Positions 1 through 11,300 of a DNA stretch of 64,000 nt are shown one piece after another (within the stretch, counting starts at the first letter, position 1; each line of letters begins with the position of its first letter). This DNA comes from Serinus canaria (lineage: Eukaryota; Chordata; Aves; Passeriformes; Fringillidae). The stretch lies in the NCBI RefSeq assembly GCF_022539315.1, contig NC_066317.1, positions 44,176,435 to 44,240,434 on the forward strand, read 5' to 3'. The notes beneath the pieces are model-generated. The model saw only the letters and a program-made list of their open reading frames with translations. It was not told the origin of the DNA and did not search any database. The position numbers and the translations under genes were made by a program.

Positions 1-176
1 TGAATTAGGTGGTTACTTTCTGAAATTTGATCCATTTGCTCCTTTACACTCTGAAGCATTTCTTCATAACTGCTCAGCTTTAGCTCAATTTGGTCAACTT
101 CCTTTAGAGCTTCATCCAACAACTTCATCAAGATATTCACCTGTTTCTCTGAGGCCATAATGGACTGAATATTTGC
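1..176 (-). CDS. EXOC1: EXOC1 coding exon, coiled-coil core, cut by the window edge
   Basis: The acceptor ends tctttacag and the exon starts in phase 0. The peptide begins [20 protein letters not shown] and continues with heptad-like helix to ISESNHLI at the edge. This is the CorEx coiled coil that pairs with other exocyst subunits by family knowledge. The exon's donor lies outside the window. Confidence 0.95.
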
Positions 177-3100
177 CTGTAAAGAAAATAAAGTCTTCTA
201 AACACTTTAGAAGACATTTTCATATCTCAAAAGCATTCTGATATCTCCTTCTCCCTCTATTATTGCCAAATAGTTTCCAAAACTCTTGATGAAATTGATT
301 AAACAAAATAAGGCATAGTGTTACTGAAGACACAAATTCATCAATCTATGACACATTCAAAAAGATAAGATATAAAGCCAAAACTTTGCTCAAGTTCTTG
401 AAGGTGAAGTATTGGTCTGCAGAAAAACAAAAAGCCAAACAGTAATCTCTACTACACCAGAACATTTTTAGTTCCAAAAAAAAGAAAGCATAGGTGATAG
501 GGTCTGATTTTCTGTTGCAAGATCAGCCATGGCCATGACAGCAGCCATTTTCAAAATATACAAGAAACACACAGCTTGACAGTTTGAGGAGGTTGCTGAT
601 GGTTCCCTTAAGTCTGTACCCCTTGCAACTCCTAAGTTTTCCAAGTGACCTCTAGGATGCTGGGTTGCCTAAAAAGCATCTACATTTCAGTATGTGACAG
701 CTCAGGTTAACTACCTTTTCAGAGAATGCTCTTTGGTCAGCATCAAGGAGAACAGTTCAACGTGCTAGCACACTACTGTACATCAGAAGGAATACTTACC
801 CCATCCAGCACCTGCAGCTCTCTTGACAACTTCTCTGCAAAGGCTTCAGCATTAGCAATCGCATATTCACACCCTTCCATCATTATTTCAATATCCTGTT
901 CCTCTCTTGCATTTAACTCCTGGTATTCATCCACAGCTTCTTCATCACCTCCTGCTACACTTTGATTCTCTCCACTTGGAACAGATTCTTAGGCAGAGAA
1001 GGAAAATAAAACACGTTATCAAGTCCAGAAAGTCACAAGCATTTTAAGAGTACTAAAGTATGTTTAACTACCTGTAAGTAAATCAATGCATTAAAAAATT
1101 CTCCTAAAAAGCACCTGCTGCCTAGGAACACATTTTTCAAACCTCAGTCTTCCACACGCTTCATTACAATTTCCAGAACTGATTCCCAACAGTGATGTTT
1201 TCCAAATTATGTCACATAAGCAAAATACAAATATCCACCTTCCTTTATTTCTAGGAAAATCCTAGTCTCAGTTTATTTATCTCTTACACTGGTAATCAGC
1301 ATCAGGATATATTACAGTATGACACTCAATCTGTTAGTGGAAAATCAGTACAAGTTAGACTCTCTCTTTTGGCTGATAGAGCATAAGGGAAACATACCAA
1401 AATTGATTAAGATATATACCACTGAATAAATAGAAGTTATCTTGATGCTTGAGATGAGTTTCACAGCACGAAAATCAGTACTGGGTTAAGGGAAAATCAA
1501 ATAAACAATGGTTTCATTAACTACAATTTCTCACAACAGTGCTTTACGAATTTAACAAGCCAATCAAAGGCTGACAAATGAATATTAACACAGTCCAGCC
1601 AGAAAGTGTTTGGGATATTTGAAATATCTCTCTTAGCTCTAGCAACTTGATAAGCTAACCAAAGCACTAAAAAACCAACCAACCAACCAAACAAAAAGCA
1701 TATTATTTAGCAAAATTGCTTACAAGGCAGAATAAAGGAAAAAGGTGTTACGCACCTTCTGCAACTTTAGGAAGTTCTGAAGAATTAAAAGGTATGGAAA
1801 AGCAGAGGAAAGGAAGCAGAGAATGTTAGCTAGACCAAGCACGAACAATGTGTATACATTTAAGTGGCAGTAAGTTGGAATGTTTTATTATTGCACAAAC
1901 TTGAACTGTTAGATGTTGGTTTAAAACAAATTCTGGTCAACACCAAAACACAGAAATGCTATCCTTCCTGTTTCACATTTCCAATTCAAATTTTTCTATG
2001 CACACCAGTCTAGTTAATATCAGTATATTTAATACCAGTAGTTTCACCACTTCTGACAGACTCCATGTGATATACTCTGATTTGCTAAGCTTTACTATAA
2101 AATGTTAACTATTAAAAGATAATGTGACCATAAAATATTTACTACAGGATAAGCAAACAAGATACAAAGCCATCCTAGCCACCAATCAGTCACATAAATT
2201 GTAACAGAGTCCAGCAGAATTTAGCAGATGCCTCACAGTCAATGAACTAGAAATCTCATATGAAACCCCCTTACCTTCTAGAATGCTATAGACTCTCGCT
2301 TTTTAAAGCTTTTTTCTAATTCAGGGGAAATGCAAATGTGAACAAAAGCAGATTTGTTACACATTTAGACCTACCAGTTTCTGGAGGTAGATTTTATTTT
2401 GTTCAAGAAACAGAATGTCTTAGAAATACAGAAAGCTTTTCAATATTTAAAACTTCATTAATGAGGTATTTTGTCTTGGTTCTCAGTTTTCTAACAAGAA
2501 ATCTAATATATAGTCATCTCGCTTATCTGAAGACTTAGAAAATATAAAGTTGAAAAGAAATAAGAATAAGAAAACAAGAAAACCTATCAGGATTAAAAGT
2601 ATTTTTTTTAGTGTATCTGTTTTAAATCAGTAATTACTAAACTTTATACTTCAAATACAATTGTAGAAATTTACCTTCCAACAGCTGTGAACTAACATTA
2701 ATAAAGTCAATTTTCTTTCTAAGGTATCTCTGATTGAGTTTCCAGATACATGAAATGAAGGTGTTCTTTTCCACTGTGCTGCTTGCAACCCATTTGTACA
2801 CTTTGTCAAAATGCAAATCAAATTCAGGACTCTCCTGCAAAAGATGAAATATGTTACAGGCTCCACAGTCAAATGATTCTCTAAGTAGTAGAGATTGTCC
2901 ACACATTTAATAATGGAGATGACAGAATAAAAATTAAATTACACACATGCTAACCTTAAGCTCATACAGCAACTTAATAAGGCCCTCATGCACCTTAATA
3001 AAGGTGCTAAAATAATGATAGTGAAAAACCAGAATCCATGCTATGACAGCAGTATTTTGTCCAGGCAGGTAAGACAAAAATAACACAATACAGAGATGTG

Positions 3101-4785
3101 TAAGATTTTTCATGAAGTTTATGACAACAAATTAATTTAAGAGGGCAAAAATAGGTTGCTCCTGTTATTCTGTGGAAAAGTCCATCACATCAGGACTGTA
3201 TGCTTCCAGCTCATCCTCAACCTTATATACTGCTCATTAAGAACATTTTAAGTGTCCCAGCAAAAAAACATTACATGTAGCAGAACATTTTGGATATTTT
3301 GAAAAATTTATTACTGTCATTAGTAGAACAGTCATAAATCCTCTCTCTGGAAATTAAGCTTGGGTGAAAAAATTTACATAAGACTTAAACCAAAAAAGTA
3401 CTACTGGTCCTTAGCAGATGCTCTCTACAGTCACTGAGAGATCACTACAACTAACAGGGCAGATACTGAGACAACTGCTATTCAAGCATATCTAGCCTAC
3501 TGTTACTCAATGTAACAGGGTTATATTCTTGCAAAGGCTGAAAGAAAACACAGGCACAGGCTGCACAGGAATGTATCATCTGTTATCAATCTAATTTTTA
3601 AAGCAGCCAGTAACAAGGAAGTTAAGTCTAACTTGGAATGAAGGGGATGTTGTGAGCAGAGGACTAAACAAAAATGTGACACATACTTTAACAGCATCTT
3701 TGGCATCAACAACAGCAAGGTCCCGAAGTGCCCACGCAGTCTGCCTTTTGTAAAAATCTCCCTTGTCAGATTTTTTCACTTTTACCACATTTACTTGCAC
3801 TGGTCGTTCCGTTGTCACTATAAAATGAAGTAAGAGAGTCATTTCAAAACACACATCATTTCAAAGCACACATAGTACCTTCACATCTGTTTCTGCTGTA
3901 CTTCAACTTCTCAAATAAATTATCTGTGGGGGGGATTTCATAGTATTTAGCTGATGAAAAGAAACATTTTGAAACATTTTCATCCACAATAACCACAGCT
4001 CAGTTTAAGCTGATATCTCTATATAGCTCATGAGGTAACGACCCCAGTTTTCAGCTATACCTTTGATACAGCAGATCTTGGACTGTGACCATGTAACTGA
4101 CAAAGCACAGACAAAACTGGAGAGTACTGTCAGAAGAATAAAAACATTTTCAGACATTTTTTGGTCAAAAAATATTCTAGCAAGCTAATTTATTGACAGA
4201 TCAACCCAAAGCATCTGATATTTTTAAGAGATAAAGTATAATAAACATACACTTAAAGGAACGTTAGAACTCAATTCAATTGCTGTGCCTTTTGTTGGAC
4301 TCTAACCATTATTTTTTAAAGCATTTTATTTGGGCTTATCAGCTTAGATGATTACTAAACTCTGTTTTCAGCACTACATAACACCTGCTTCAAAAGCCCA
4401 TCAGTCCCTAAAAAATAATTTTTCACTCTTTCCTTTCAAATTACAATGAGATCTGTGAATAAAAATAGTGGGCTTTGCTTCTTTTTATAGTAGAAGCAAT
4501 GATGAATGAAAGTACAAGCTATAACTAATTTTCTCCATTAGGAATGGAAAGCACCTGTTTTACACAAGCCAAGAATAAGGATTGTACATTAAGCTAAAAC
4601 AAATGCAACCAAGAAAAAGCAAAGGTGAAGACAACAAATACAGTGTGGTATTCCTATGTACCTGTGGCACACAAAAAGCAGTTCCTCTTCTTTTTGCCTG
4701 CTTTGCACACGTTCACAATGCTCAATAAACGTTCATCATTGGGAGTGAAAATATCCCTCTGCAAAGCATGCTTGATTGCAGTCAT
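1..4785 (-). CDS. EXOC1: EXOC1 (exocyst complex component 1, Sec3), 5' part of the coding region, six exons, runs off the left edge
   Basis: EXOC1 is a subunit of the octameric exocyst, which tethers secretory vesicles to the plasma membrane; its N-terminal PH-type region binds phosphoinositides. Joining the minus-strand exons 4785-4662, 3817-3687, 2834-2675, 1776-1756, 987-800 and 176-1 gives one open frame of 800 nt (266 codons plus 2 nt), with GT-AG borders at every junction inside the window. The protein begins [20 protein letters not shown] and includes [16 protein letters not shown] (PH-type lipid-binding region, about residues 45-135), [20 protein letters not shown] and [20 protein letters not shown] (start of the coiled-coil core, about residue 160 on). 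These agree closely with vertebrate EXOC1 as I remember it. The full protein is about 890 residues, so about 70 percent lies beyond position 1. The nearest neighbour, EXOC1L, is a tandem paralogue on the same strand. The identification is secure. Confidence 0.97.
800..987 (-). CDS. EXOC1: EXOC1 coding exon with acidic linker and coiled-coil start
   Basis: 188 nt. The acceptor ends ctctgcctaag and the donor is GATGGG|gtaagt. The peptide runs [20 protein letters not shown] (acidic, probably flexible) into [20 protein letters not shown] and [19 protein letters not shown], the start of the helical exocyst-core region. The acceptor lacks a long pyrimidine tract but the frame and phase fit both neighbouring exons. 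Confidence 0.95.
988..1755 (-). other. EXOC1 intron, nothing further recognised
   Basis: AT-rich intron with GT-AG ends. No repeat family or open frame with recognisable homology was seen. The intron at 1777-2674 is likewise unremarkable apart from a short (ccaa)n tract near 1676-1692. Confidence 0.6.
1756..1776 (-). CDS. EXOC1: EXOC1 21-nt microexon (7 residues)
   Basis: On the minus strand a pyrimidine-rich tract ending ttaattcttcag precedes 21 nt (reading -LPKVAE-) and is followed by the donor gtgcgt. Spliced between its neighbours it gives SQLLE-ELPKVAE-ESVPSG. Skipping it gives SQLLE-ESVPSG, also in frame. Human EXOC1, as I recall it, has a very similar ELPKVEE stretch here, which supports use of the exon. 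Whether it is alternative cannot be told from DNA. Confidence 0.85.
2675..2834 (-). CDS. EXOC1: EXOC1 third coding exon (residues 86-138)
   Basis: 160 nt. The acceptor ends atcttttgcag and the donor is TTGGAAG|gtaaat. It begins in phase 0 with [18 protein letters not shown] and continues through [19 protein letters not shown] to SQLLE, completing the PH-type region. It ends after one base of a codon, which either the microexon (1756-1776) or the next large exon can complete in frame. Confidence 0.95.
3687..3817 (-). CDS. EXOC1: EXOC1 second coding exon, PH-type region (residues 42-85)
   Basis: 131 nt. The acceptor ends attttatag and the donor is GTTAAA|gtatgt. The peptide contains [20 protein letters not shown] and [14 protein letters not shown]. 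The run of basic residues ([13 protein letters not shown]) is the lipid-contacting part of the Sec3 PH-type fold by family knowledge. The exon has the same length and phases as the second coding exon of the EXOC1L paralogue. Confidence 0.95.
4662..4785 (-). CDS. EXOC1: EXOC1 first coding exon (residues 1-41)
   Basis: The ATG is at 4785-4783. The exon itself starts at 4795, after the acceptor ending cctttcag, leaving 10 nt of 5' UTR in it. The donor is GCCACAG|gtacat with one base of a codon carried over. The encoded peptide [20 protein letters not shown] followed by [13 protein letters not shown] is the conserved EXOC1 N-terminus. No upstream in-frame ATG lies within the exon, which fixes the start. 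Confidence 0.95.
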
Positions 4786-6673
4786 TTTCTCTCAGCTGAA
4801 AGGTTTTAGGAGGCAAAAATAAACTCAACCACATTTAACAGACACACATAAAAAAAGAACCAGTCATGTACTCACAGTAACCGCAGGATTTTAAAATTCA
4901 GTTTTACAGATAACTTAATGACTTGTAATCTAGACAGGCATGACTTGGGTAGAAGACCAGACCACTTTAGGAAAAAAGTTTTTAAAAAGCATACTTATTT
5001 CAATTGGAAAACTGTAATTTATTAATTAATATACCTGGATGATCCTTCAACTTAAATTAATGGAGTACAAAAAGCTTCTTTGTAGTTAAGCATAAACATA
5101 AAAAAGTTAAAACTGGAACCAAGCAAAAAAGACCATGCTATGCTCGAGCTTGTAGAATTCAATCACATGAGCTCAAAAAACAACAAACAAAACAAAGCCC
5201 CACCAAGCTCCAGAAAATTAAGGAATTAGCAACATTTACTTGATTCAGAACAGTTTCTCACACTACATAGAGATTTTATCTAGACTGAACAGAGAAGCAC
5301 ATTAGACATCACATTCCAGTGGTTTTATTTAAATACAGAAGTTTCAACATTACCTGTGCCTTAAAATTCTACAGTGCATTAAAAGCATTAGTACACACAA
5401 CATGCTACAGTACTGGATGCTGAGACAATATATGGAGTTAAATTTCTGGTTGGCCTGTTCTCTTGAAGATGCTTGAGTTGCTTTCTCTGATAAACTCATA
5501 GAAAAGACAAAATCTTGGCCACTACAGTAATTTTGAAGATTACTAACTCAAGAACTTTGTGAAAAGAAGGGCCACCATGCCAAGTGGGAACAGTACTGTC
5601 AACAGAGCTCAGGGCGTGCTGTTTATATGACACCCTATGGCAACGTACCACTCCATAGCTGCTAATAACTTCTCTTCATCAAATGCTGGGCCCACCTTTT
5701 GTATCAGGTCAACATTCCTATTACTCTTCAACAGATGCATAAGATGAACACACAAAATACTGATCATCTCCTGCATTTCAGATTCAGATGCCTCTTTCCT
5801 TCCTTATTTAGAATTTTATTTTCTGCTCTAAGTCACAATCAAACTGCTACAAATTGCTAACTCTCCCATGTCAGTGCTAACACAAGTTGTCCAGCTTAGG
5901 CAGAATACACCTTTCCCATAAAGCACAGCATGATAAATCCAAGATCCAAGGCTGGCTCTCACATACATTTCAATTTCTGAGTTACCAACACGGTCCTTTC
6001 AGTCACAGCCACCAAAACCTTCACAGTGTGCCAGGACAAAACACAAAATTAAGCTTTTCACACGTGAATCCTGCTGTCTCAAAGGAACACCGAATTTAGT
6101 CTAAGGAGCTGGAAATAAAGCTCCTTCCTCAGAAAGAAAAGCTTCAAGAAAGCAGAGCCCACACCAGACTCAGATAAATCCCTTTAGACATTGCTGCGTT
6201 TTTCCCTGTAATGTTCCAGACAAAGGCTACGTGAAATCTGTCAGAGACATCGCATCACGGACGCGGCCTGTCCAGGAACGACACGCCAGATGGGGCATGG
6301 CAGTGTGATAAGGCTGCTCAGCACCGCCCGGCCTCTCTTCGGCTGCAAACAGGAAAAGGCGCCGCTCCCGCATCCCACCGGCTCAGAACACAACACAAGG
6401 GCGCAGCCCAACCACAGCATCGCCGGAAATCAATCACAAGATAACAATTTAACAGAAAAACTCAGGAGAGCTACCTAGAGTAGCGGCAGCCTCCCGAGGG
6501 CCCGTCTGACACCGCTTCGCTGCCTCCCACCTGCGAGTCCCGCACAAGCGGCCCCCGACCCGCCCCCAACCCGGCAGCACGGCCACGGCCGAGCCGGCCC
6601 GCAGAGCACCGCGCCAGCCCCCGCGCCTGGACGGGGGAAGGGGCGAAGGGCGCCGGGGCCGCCTCGCTCTCAC

Positions 6674-6890
6674 CGCGGGGCCGGGACAGGGCCGGGAAGC
6701 GCCGGGATAGGGCCGGGAAGCGACGGGCAGGGAAGCGCCGGGCAGAGACGCGGCTCCTCCCGCCGCGGCTTCCGCCCACGTGAGGGCGGCTCGCGGTGCG
6801 GGCCGGGCAGCCCGGCAGCGCCCCCTGGCGGGGAGGAGCGGGCGCGGCGGGCGCGGGGAACAGCGGCCGAACCAAAAGTAACGTCAGCGT
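6674..6890 (-). other. EXOC1: Probable untranslated first exon of EXOC1
   Basis: The 5' UTR exon must lie upstream of 4795. Inside the CpG island a consensus donor CCGCG|gtgagagc ends at 6674 on the minus strand, directly downstream of the CRE/CTCF-motif promoter block. The 5' end is not visible in the sequence and is placed near 6.85-6.9 kb by inference. The intervening intron (4796-6673) holds no recognised element. Confidence 0.6.
6816..6831 (-). promoter_or_regulatory. CTCF-like motif in the EXOC1 promoter
   Basis: CAGCGCCCCCTGGCGG on the plus strand is the reverse complement of a near-consensus CTCF core (CCGCCAGGGGGCGCTG). The motif points in the minus direction. It could also act as an Sp/KLF site given the GC-rich context. 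Confidence 0.55.
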
Positions 6891-6905
6891 CATCTAATGA
6901 CGTCA
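6879..6905 (-). promoter_or_regulatory. CRE/ATF site cluster at the EXOC1 promoter
   Basis: A perfect palindromic CRE, TGACGTCA, lies at 6898-6905. A one-mismatch site TAACGTCA lies at 6879-6886, and a half-site CGTCA at 6888-6892. Three CREB/ATF-type sites in 27 bp at the upstream edge of a CpG island are unlikely by chance. Binding is inferred, not shown. Confidence 0.75.
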
Positions 6906-7095
6906 CGGCAGAGGCCCTGAGGGGGTTTAGGCCTGTTAGGGCACAAAAGAGGCCACAAAAGAAATGCAGGTAAACCTGCTGTTGAAAGATGCATACAGTG
7001 CATTACAGTGTTGCACAATCAATTTCGAATTACAGTGTCCAGCTCTGACTGCTGCTGTAATTCCATTTGGCCACAGCATCGGGACTAACGTCAGT

Positions 7096-7748
7096 TCACA
7101 GAATCAGCAAGGTTGGAAGAGATCTTTAAGATCATCAAGTCCAACCATCCACCCAGCACTGCAACCCCTAAACCATCAGACCTTATCACCCAGTACCAGA
7201 TCCAGACACCTTCTGACCACCTCCAGAGTTGGTGATTCCACCACCCCAGGCAACCTATCCCAATGCCTGACAACACTAAGGGTGAAAGGAAATTCTGATA
7301 TCTAACCTGAATCTCCCTGGTGTGAGCTTTAGGCCACCTCCTCTTGTCCTCTCACTGCAGGCACAGCAGGAGAGACCGAACCCCTCCCCACCAGAGCCGC
7401 CTTTCAGGGAGCTGTGGAGGGCAGTGAGGCCCCTCCTGAGCCCTCTCCAGGCAATACAAACCCAGCTCCTCTGCTGTTCCTCACAGGACATGTTTGCTGG
7501 ACCCTTCATGAGCCTTGTTGCCCTTCACTGGACTCACTCCAGCACCTCAATTTCCCTTTGAAAGTGAGGGGCCCAGAACTGAGCACAGTGCTGGAGGTGA
7601 GGCTTCACCAGTGCTGGCACAGGGGGACAGTCACTGCCCTGGTCCTGCTGGCCACACTATTGCTGGTACAGGCCAAGGTGCCATTCTTGGCCATTCTTGG
7701 CCACCTGGGCACAGCTGGCTCACATTCAGCTCATATTCCTAATCTGTG
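7096..7748 (-). mobile_element. CR1 LINE 3' fragment
   Basis: On the plus strand it starts ttcacagaatcagcaaggtt, the reverse complement of the CR1 3' end, and continues with the typical CR1 order: ggaagagatctttaagatca, ccaccaccccaggcaacc, cttgtcctctcactgcaggc, cccttcactggactcact, and gcccagaactgagcacagtg. The copy is 5'-truncated, about 650 bp, in minus orientation. It lies just upstream of the EXOC1 promoter. Confidence 0.9.
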
Positions 7749-8251
7749 AACAGCATTCAGATTTTTGCTTTGCTCCTAGGTAGAAGAATCTGGACTAATT
7801 GACAGTCTTTGATGTCAGCGATAATCCAGATGGGAAAATTATGCTGAGATTAGATTTAGGATTTGGCATCTAACCATGAGAACTGATGTCCAAAATGGCT
7901 ATAGATACTTGTAGTCACTGATGATTTCTGTGAAAACTGGAACTACCTTCACTGTGACAGAGGTTCTCCACATGACCAATACACTTACCTAATTTTTAGC
8001 ATTGTTAATGTAATGGAGTGCAGAGTTAAGGACAGACTGAAATCATTCCAGATTACTTAAATTGTATATGATTTATTCATTTTAGTGTGTAGTTGATGAA
8101 ATGTATTTGTGAGGCCGTGGCCAAGGCCAATAAAGAACAGAAAACATCCTTTCCAAGGAATTGTTCTAAATTGCCAGTATGGCTTTCTAACATGTAGAAC
8201 TGTGTTTCTGTAATTCCTGTGTCATATTTCCACTTAATCAAAAGCATTAAT

Positions 8252-8385
8252 TGAGATGAGCTCAGTAGATTACAGCATGGTGCTAACATCACCAGTGTTG
8301 TGGGTTTGAGCCCCATATGGGCAATTCACTTAAGAGCTGGATTTGACAATCATTGTGTGTCCCTTCCCAGAATATTTTGTGATTA
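8252..8385 (+). mobile_element. tRNA-Ile-derived SINE with CR1-like tail (TguSINE1-like)
   Basis: The head resembles tRNA-Ile(AAU): A-box-like gagctcagtagattacagc at 8259-8277, anticodon region gtgctaacatcacc, and B-box-like ggtttgagccc at 8303-8313. The tail, taagagctggatttgacaat then tgtgtcccttcccagaatat, matches the CR1 3' end, so mobilisation by CR1 machinery is inferred. This fusion is the known songbird SINE structure. Several tRNA positions are mutated, so it is not a functional tRNA. Confidence 0.85.
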
Positions 8386-11300
8386 AATAGGACTGACCAA
8401 TTAAATCTTACTAAATGTACTTTTGTTTTCTGACTTACAAAAAACCATGCTGTATAATTCTATATCATACATGAGGGCCATGGTCAAAATAGAAGTTATA
8501 GTTTGGTAATTTCGCAATTCAGCCACAAAATGTAACTGTCTCTGTCTAGCTCTATAAAGACTGGACAAGGCAGCCATAAAATACTGGACAATGTTTCATA
8601 AAGCTGTTGGTTTTAGGCAGAACGCTCTAATTTCCTATCTTTTAGCTTTAATTGTGCTAAAAGAGAAAGGAAACCACATTCAAATGCACTTTTTACTGCT
8701 AAAATGGGTTTACACATTAAAACTGAAGAGACATCATCTGCCAAGATGCACAGTGCCATCCTTTCCCCTCCTACTTCAGCTTCCCACAGATGCTCTTTAG
8801 AAAGGGTGTTTGATCTTCCAATACTGACTTTAAGTCATGAAAAAATATCCTTAAATTATATATTAAAAATTACAAAATACAATTATTCACTTTACTAGAA
8901 AAAATATTCATATGCTGAACGTGACTGAAAGCCTTGGGCAATAGGTAGATGGCAGAGAAAGCAATATAGGCTTGTAGTAGAAAGAGGTATGTTAATATAT
9001 GTATGACTCCAAAACAAAAAGAAGTATGAGAAATAACCTAGAAGGCACAGTTCAGAACATGCTCCCTGTTTCACTTCCAAAATTTTTTTAAAATTCTGCA
9101 CTGATCTGTATTTGCTTAATTTAAGATGCAAGAAAATAATAGTTAACCATGAAAAATGAACTCACAGGAGGGGAGTATTTTTGCTGTAAATAAATAAAAT
9201 TTAAATAAATTCCATTGCCATAGCTTTCCCTGTATTCTTAATTCTGATGTTGGTTTAAGTGTTTAAAAATATAGAAATCACCTGTCTTCCATGACAGCCT
9301 CTGTTCCCTTTCCATCTGTTATGTGAGCATGAATTTCCATTTGCTTATGATCACTCTTCATTTTCAGGCTACCATGTATTTTCTTCTCCCTGGAACAGAC
9401 TTGTCTTCTGAAGAAAATCTACATTATATCCCCCATCTCAAGTAATCATTCCATCATGTAGTTGAAACCTTTTATAGGAATGCTACAGATGCAATTGTGT
9501 TAATCCTTTCCTCCTGTAAGTTCCTTCCTAGTCAGTTTTGGAGAATTCTTCCAGGAGAACTAGATGAATCCCCAGATATTTTATTTCAAACTACATTCCA
9601 TTTATCTAAGGTCAGGAAATGTGATGTAGGAAATAATTCCACATTATCTGAAAGATGGGCTATTTATCCTGTTGGGTCTTTTCCATTCATAATTTAGCAT
9701 ATTCTGTGTCCTGTGGTGCAGCTCTGCTATGCTCACCACAAAGTGATAGTGTCCCTCAGACTTCCCATAGCACAGTCAGGCAATTACAGTCTTGGTAGCT
9801 GATATCTTGTAGAGAACTGTGTGAAAGTAAGGAGTGCCTAGATTAGGTACACAAAGATGTTTTAAAGTATATTTTTCCTTTAGATAGTAACTGAAATAAC
9901 TGTCATAGACAATGTCTCTGGTTTTTCCATTCCTTTTGTTCAGTCAGACTGCTCAGTTAAGAATATCTGAAATACAACATTATCAGACAGAAGAAATGCC
10001 AGAGAGATTTTAATTGCATATTCTTCCACATAAAATGCAGATTTATTGTCTTCAAATATAGTCCATTACATGTTTATATAGTACAAGAATAAAAATGTAT
10101 AAACTACAATGAAAGTCCATTAAATATGATTGAACATTATAGTAACTGTTTAGCTATCATCAGTTTCTAAAATGATACAGACAATTACTGGGCAAGAATT
10201 CAGTATATATGTACTTTATTTCAAAAGAATGCTCTGAAGTGCTCATTTTTAGAGTTCTATGTTTTTTATTATAATTACAAGATGAATGATGAAAGCTTTT
10301 CCACCCAGAAAACATTTCCTTGTGCCTATTAAGCAAAGAATTTGTAAATATTGTGGAAAACATTGTGACCTCAACAATCAATACACAATTCAAACAAGAC
10401 AATGTATCATAGATAGCAGTAGCGTGAATTATGCTTTCTATAGAAGATGGTTTTGTGGAACCTGGATGTTGGGCAAATACTTCTTGTAGCTAATAATCAA
10501 ATGTCACAATACATTTATTTGCACTGGATTACCCCAAAGACATTCTCAAAAGAGCAACTGTATTGTGCAAACAATCACTAAAATTACATTCCTTCTCTCT
10601 AACAGTGTTGAGGTGGCAAATTTAGGACCTTACAAATGCCAGAGGATTTCTGTTACCCACATAAACTGCCCTCACAGCTGTCTTACTGTACAGCAATAAT
10701 TACTAAGATTTGTGTTAGAACCAATGTAATTTGCAATATAAGCCTAGAATAAATATCTAACTAATCAAAGGTATGGGCTTTCCTATATACACAAAAGGAC
10801 AACACTGCAAAAGTAGAAAGCTGTACATTTTACAGGTTTTCAAATATATTCTCACTTACTTGATGTTATTTCAATTTTGAATCCAAAGTACATTTACACA
10901 AATGTTTTCAAGGTGGGAGTTCACATGAAAGACAAAGTCTAAGCCACAGTACAGCAGAGTACCCTTGCACAGCTATCCCATGTTAGAGATAGCAGGTGCT
11001 GAGAGAGGACATGAACCAGCCTCTGATTTTCTGGGAGCTGACACCACTCAGCTCCAGGTCCATGCCCAGTTTAGTCCACAGCCTGCCTTCCTGAACTCCC
11101 TTGGCTGCAAAGGAAAAAGCCAATTTTCTCCTGCAGGATATTCTGACCTGAAGCTTCTCTGAATGGAGCTTATTTGGGTTGTGGTTTAGTGCCAGCTAAC
11201 TGACAGATACTGGGCAGGAACACCATGCTTCTTACCATTAACATTGTTCCTCTTCAGCTTCTGCTCAACACAGCTGCCACTTATCCTCTGTTTCTACCAT

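Larger units (their letters stand above)
6480..6905 (-). promoter_or_regulatory. CpG-island promoter of EXOC1
   Basis: An abrupt GC- and CpG-rich block, in contrast to AT-rich flanks, sits about 1.9 kb upstream of the first coding exon. No TATA box was seen. It carries GC boxes (for example gggcgg-type elements near 6784), a CTCF-like motif and CRE motifs at its upstream edge, as expected for a housekeeping promoter. Transcription toward lower coordinates is inferred from the gene orientation. Confidence 0.8.

Noticed and set aside
6449..6906. Pro/Ala/Arg-rich frames in the EXOC1 CpG island, up to 140 codons
   Set aside because: GC-driven; EXOC1 translation starts at 4785 and these frames have no recognisable domain.
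8252..8325. Possible functional tRNA-Ile gene
   Set aside because: A-box and stems are mutated and it is fused to a CR1-like tail, so it is a SINE head, not a tRNA gene.
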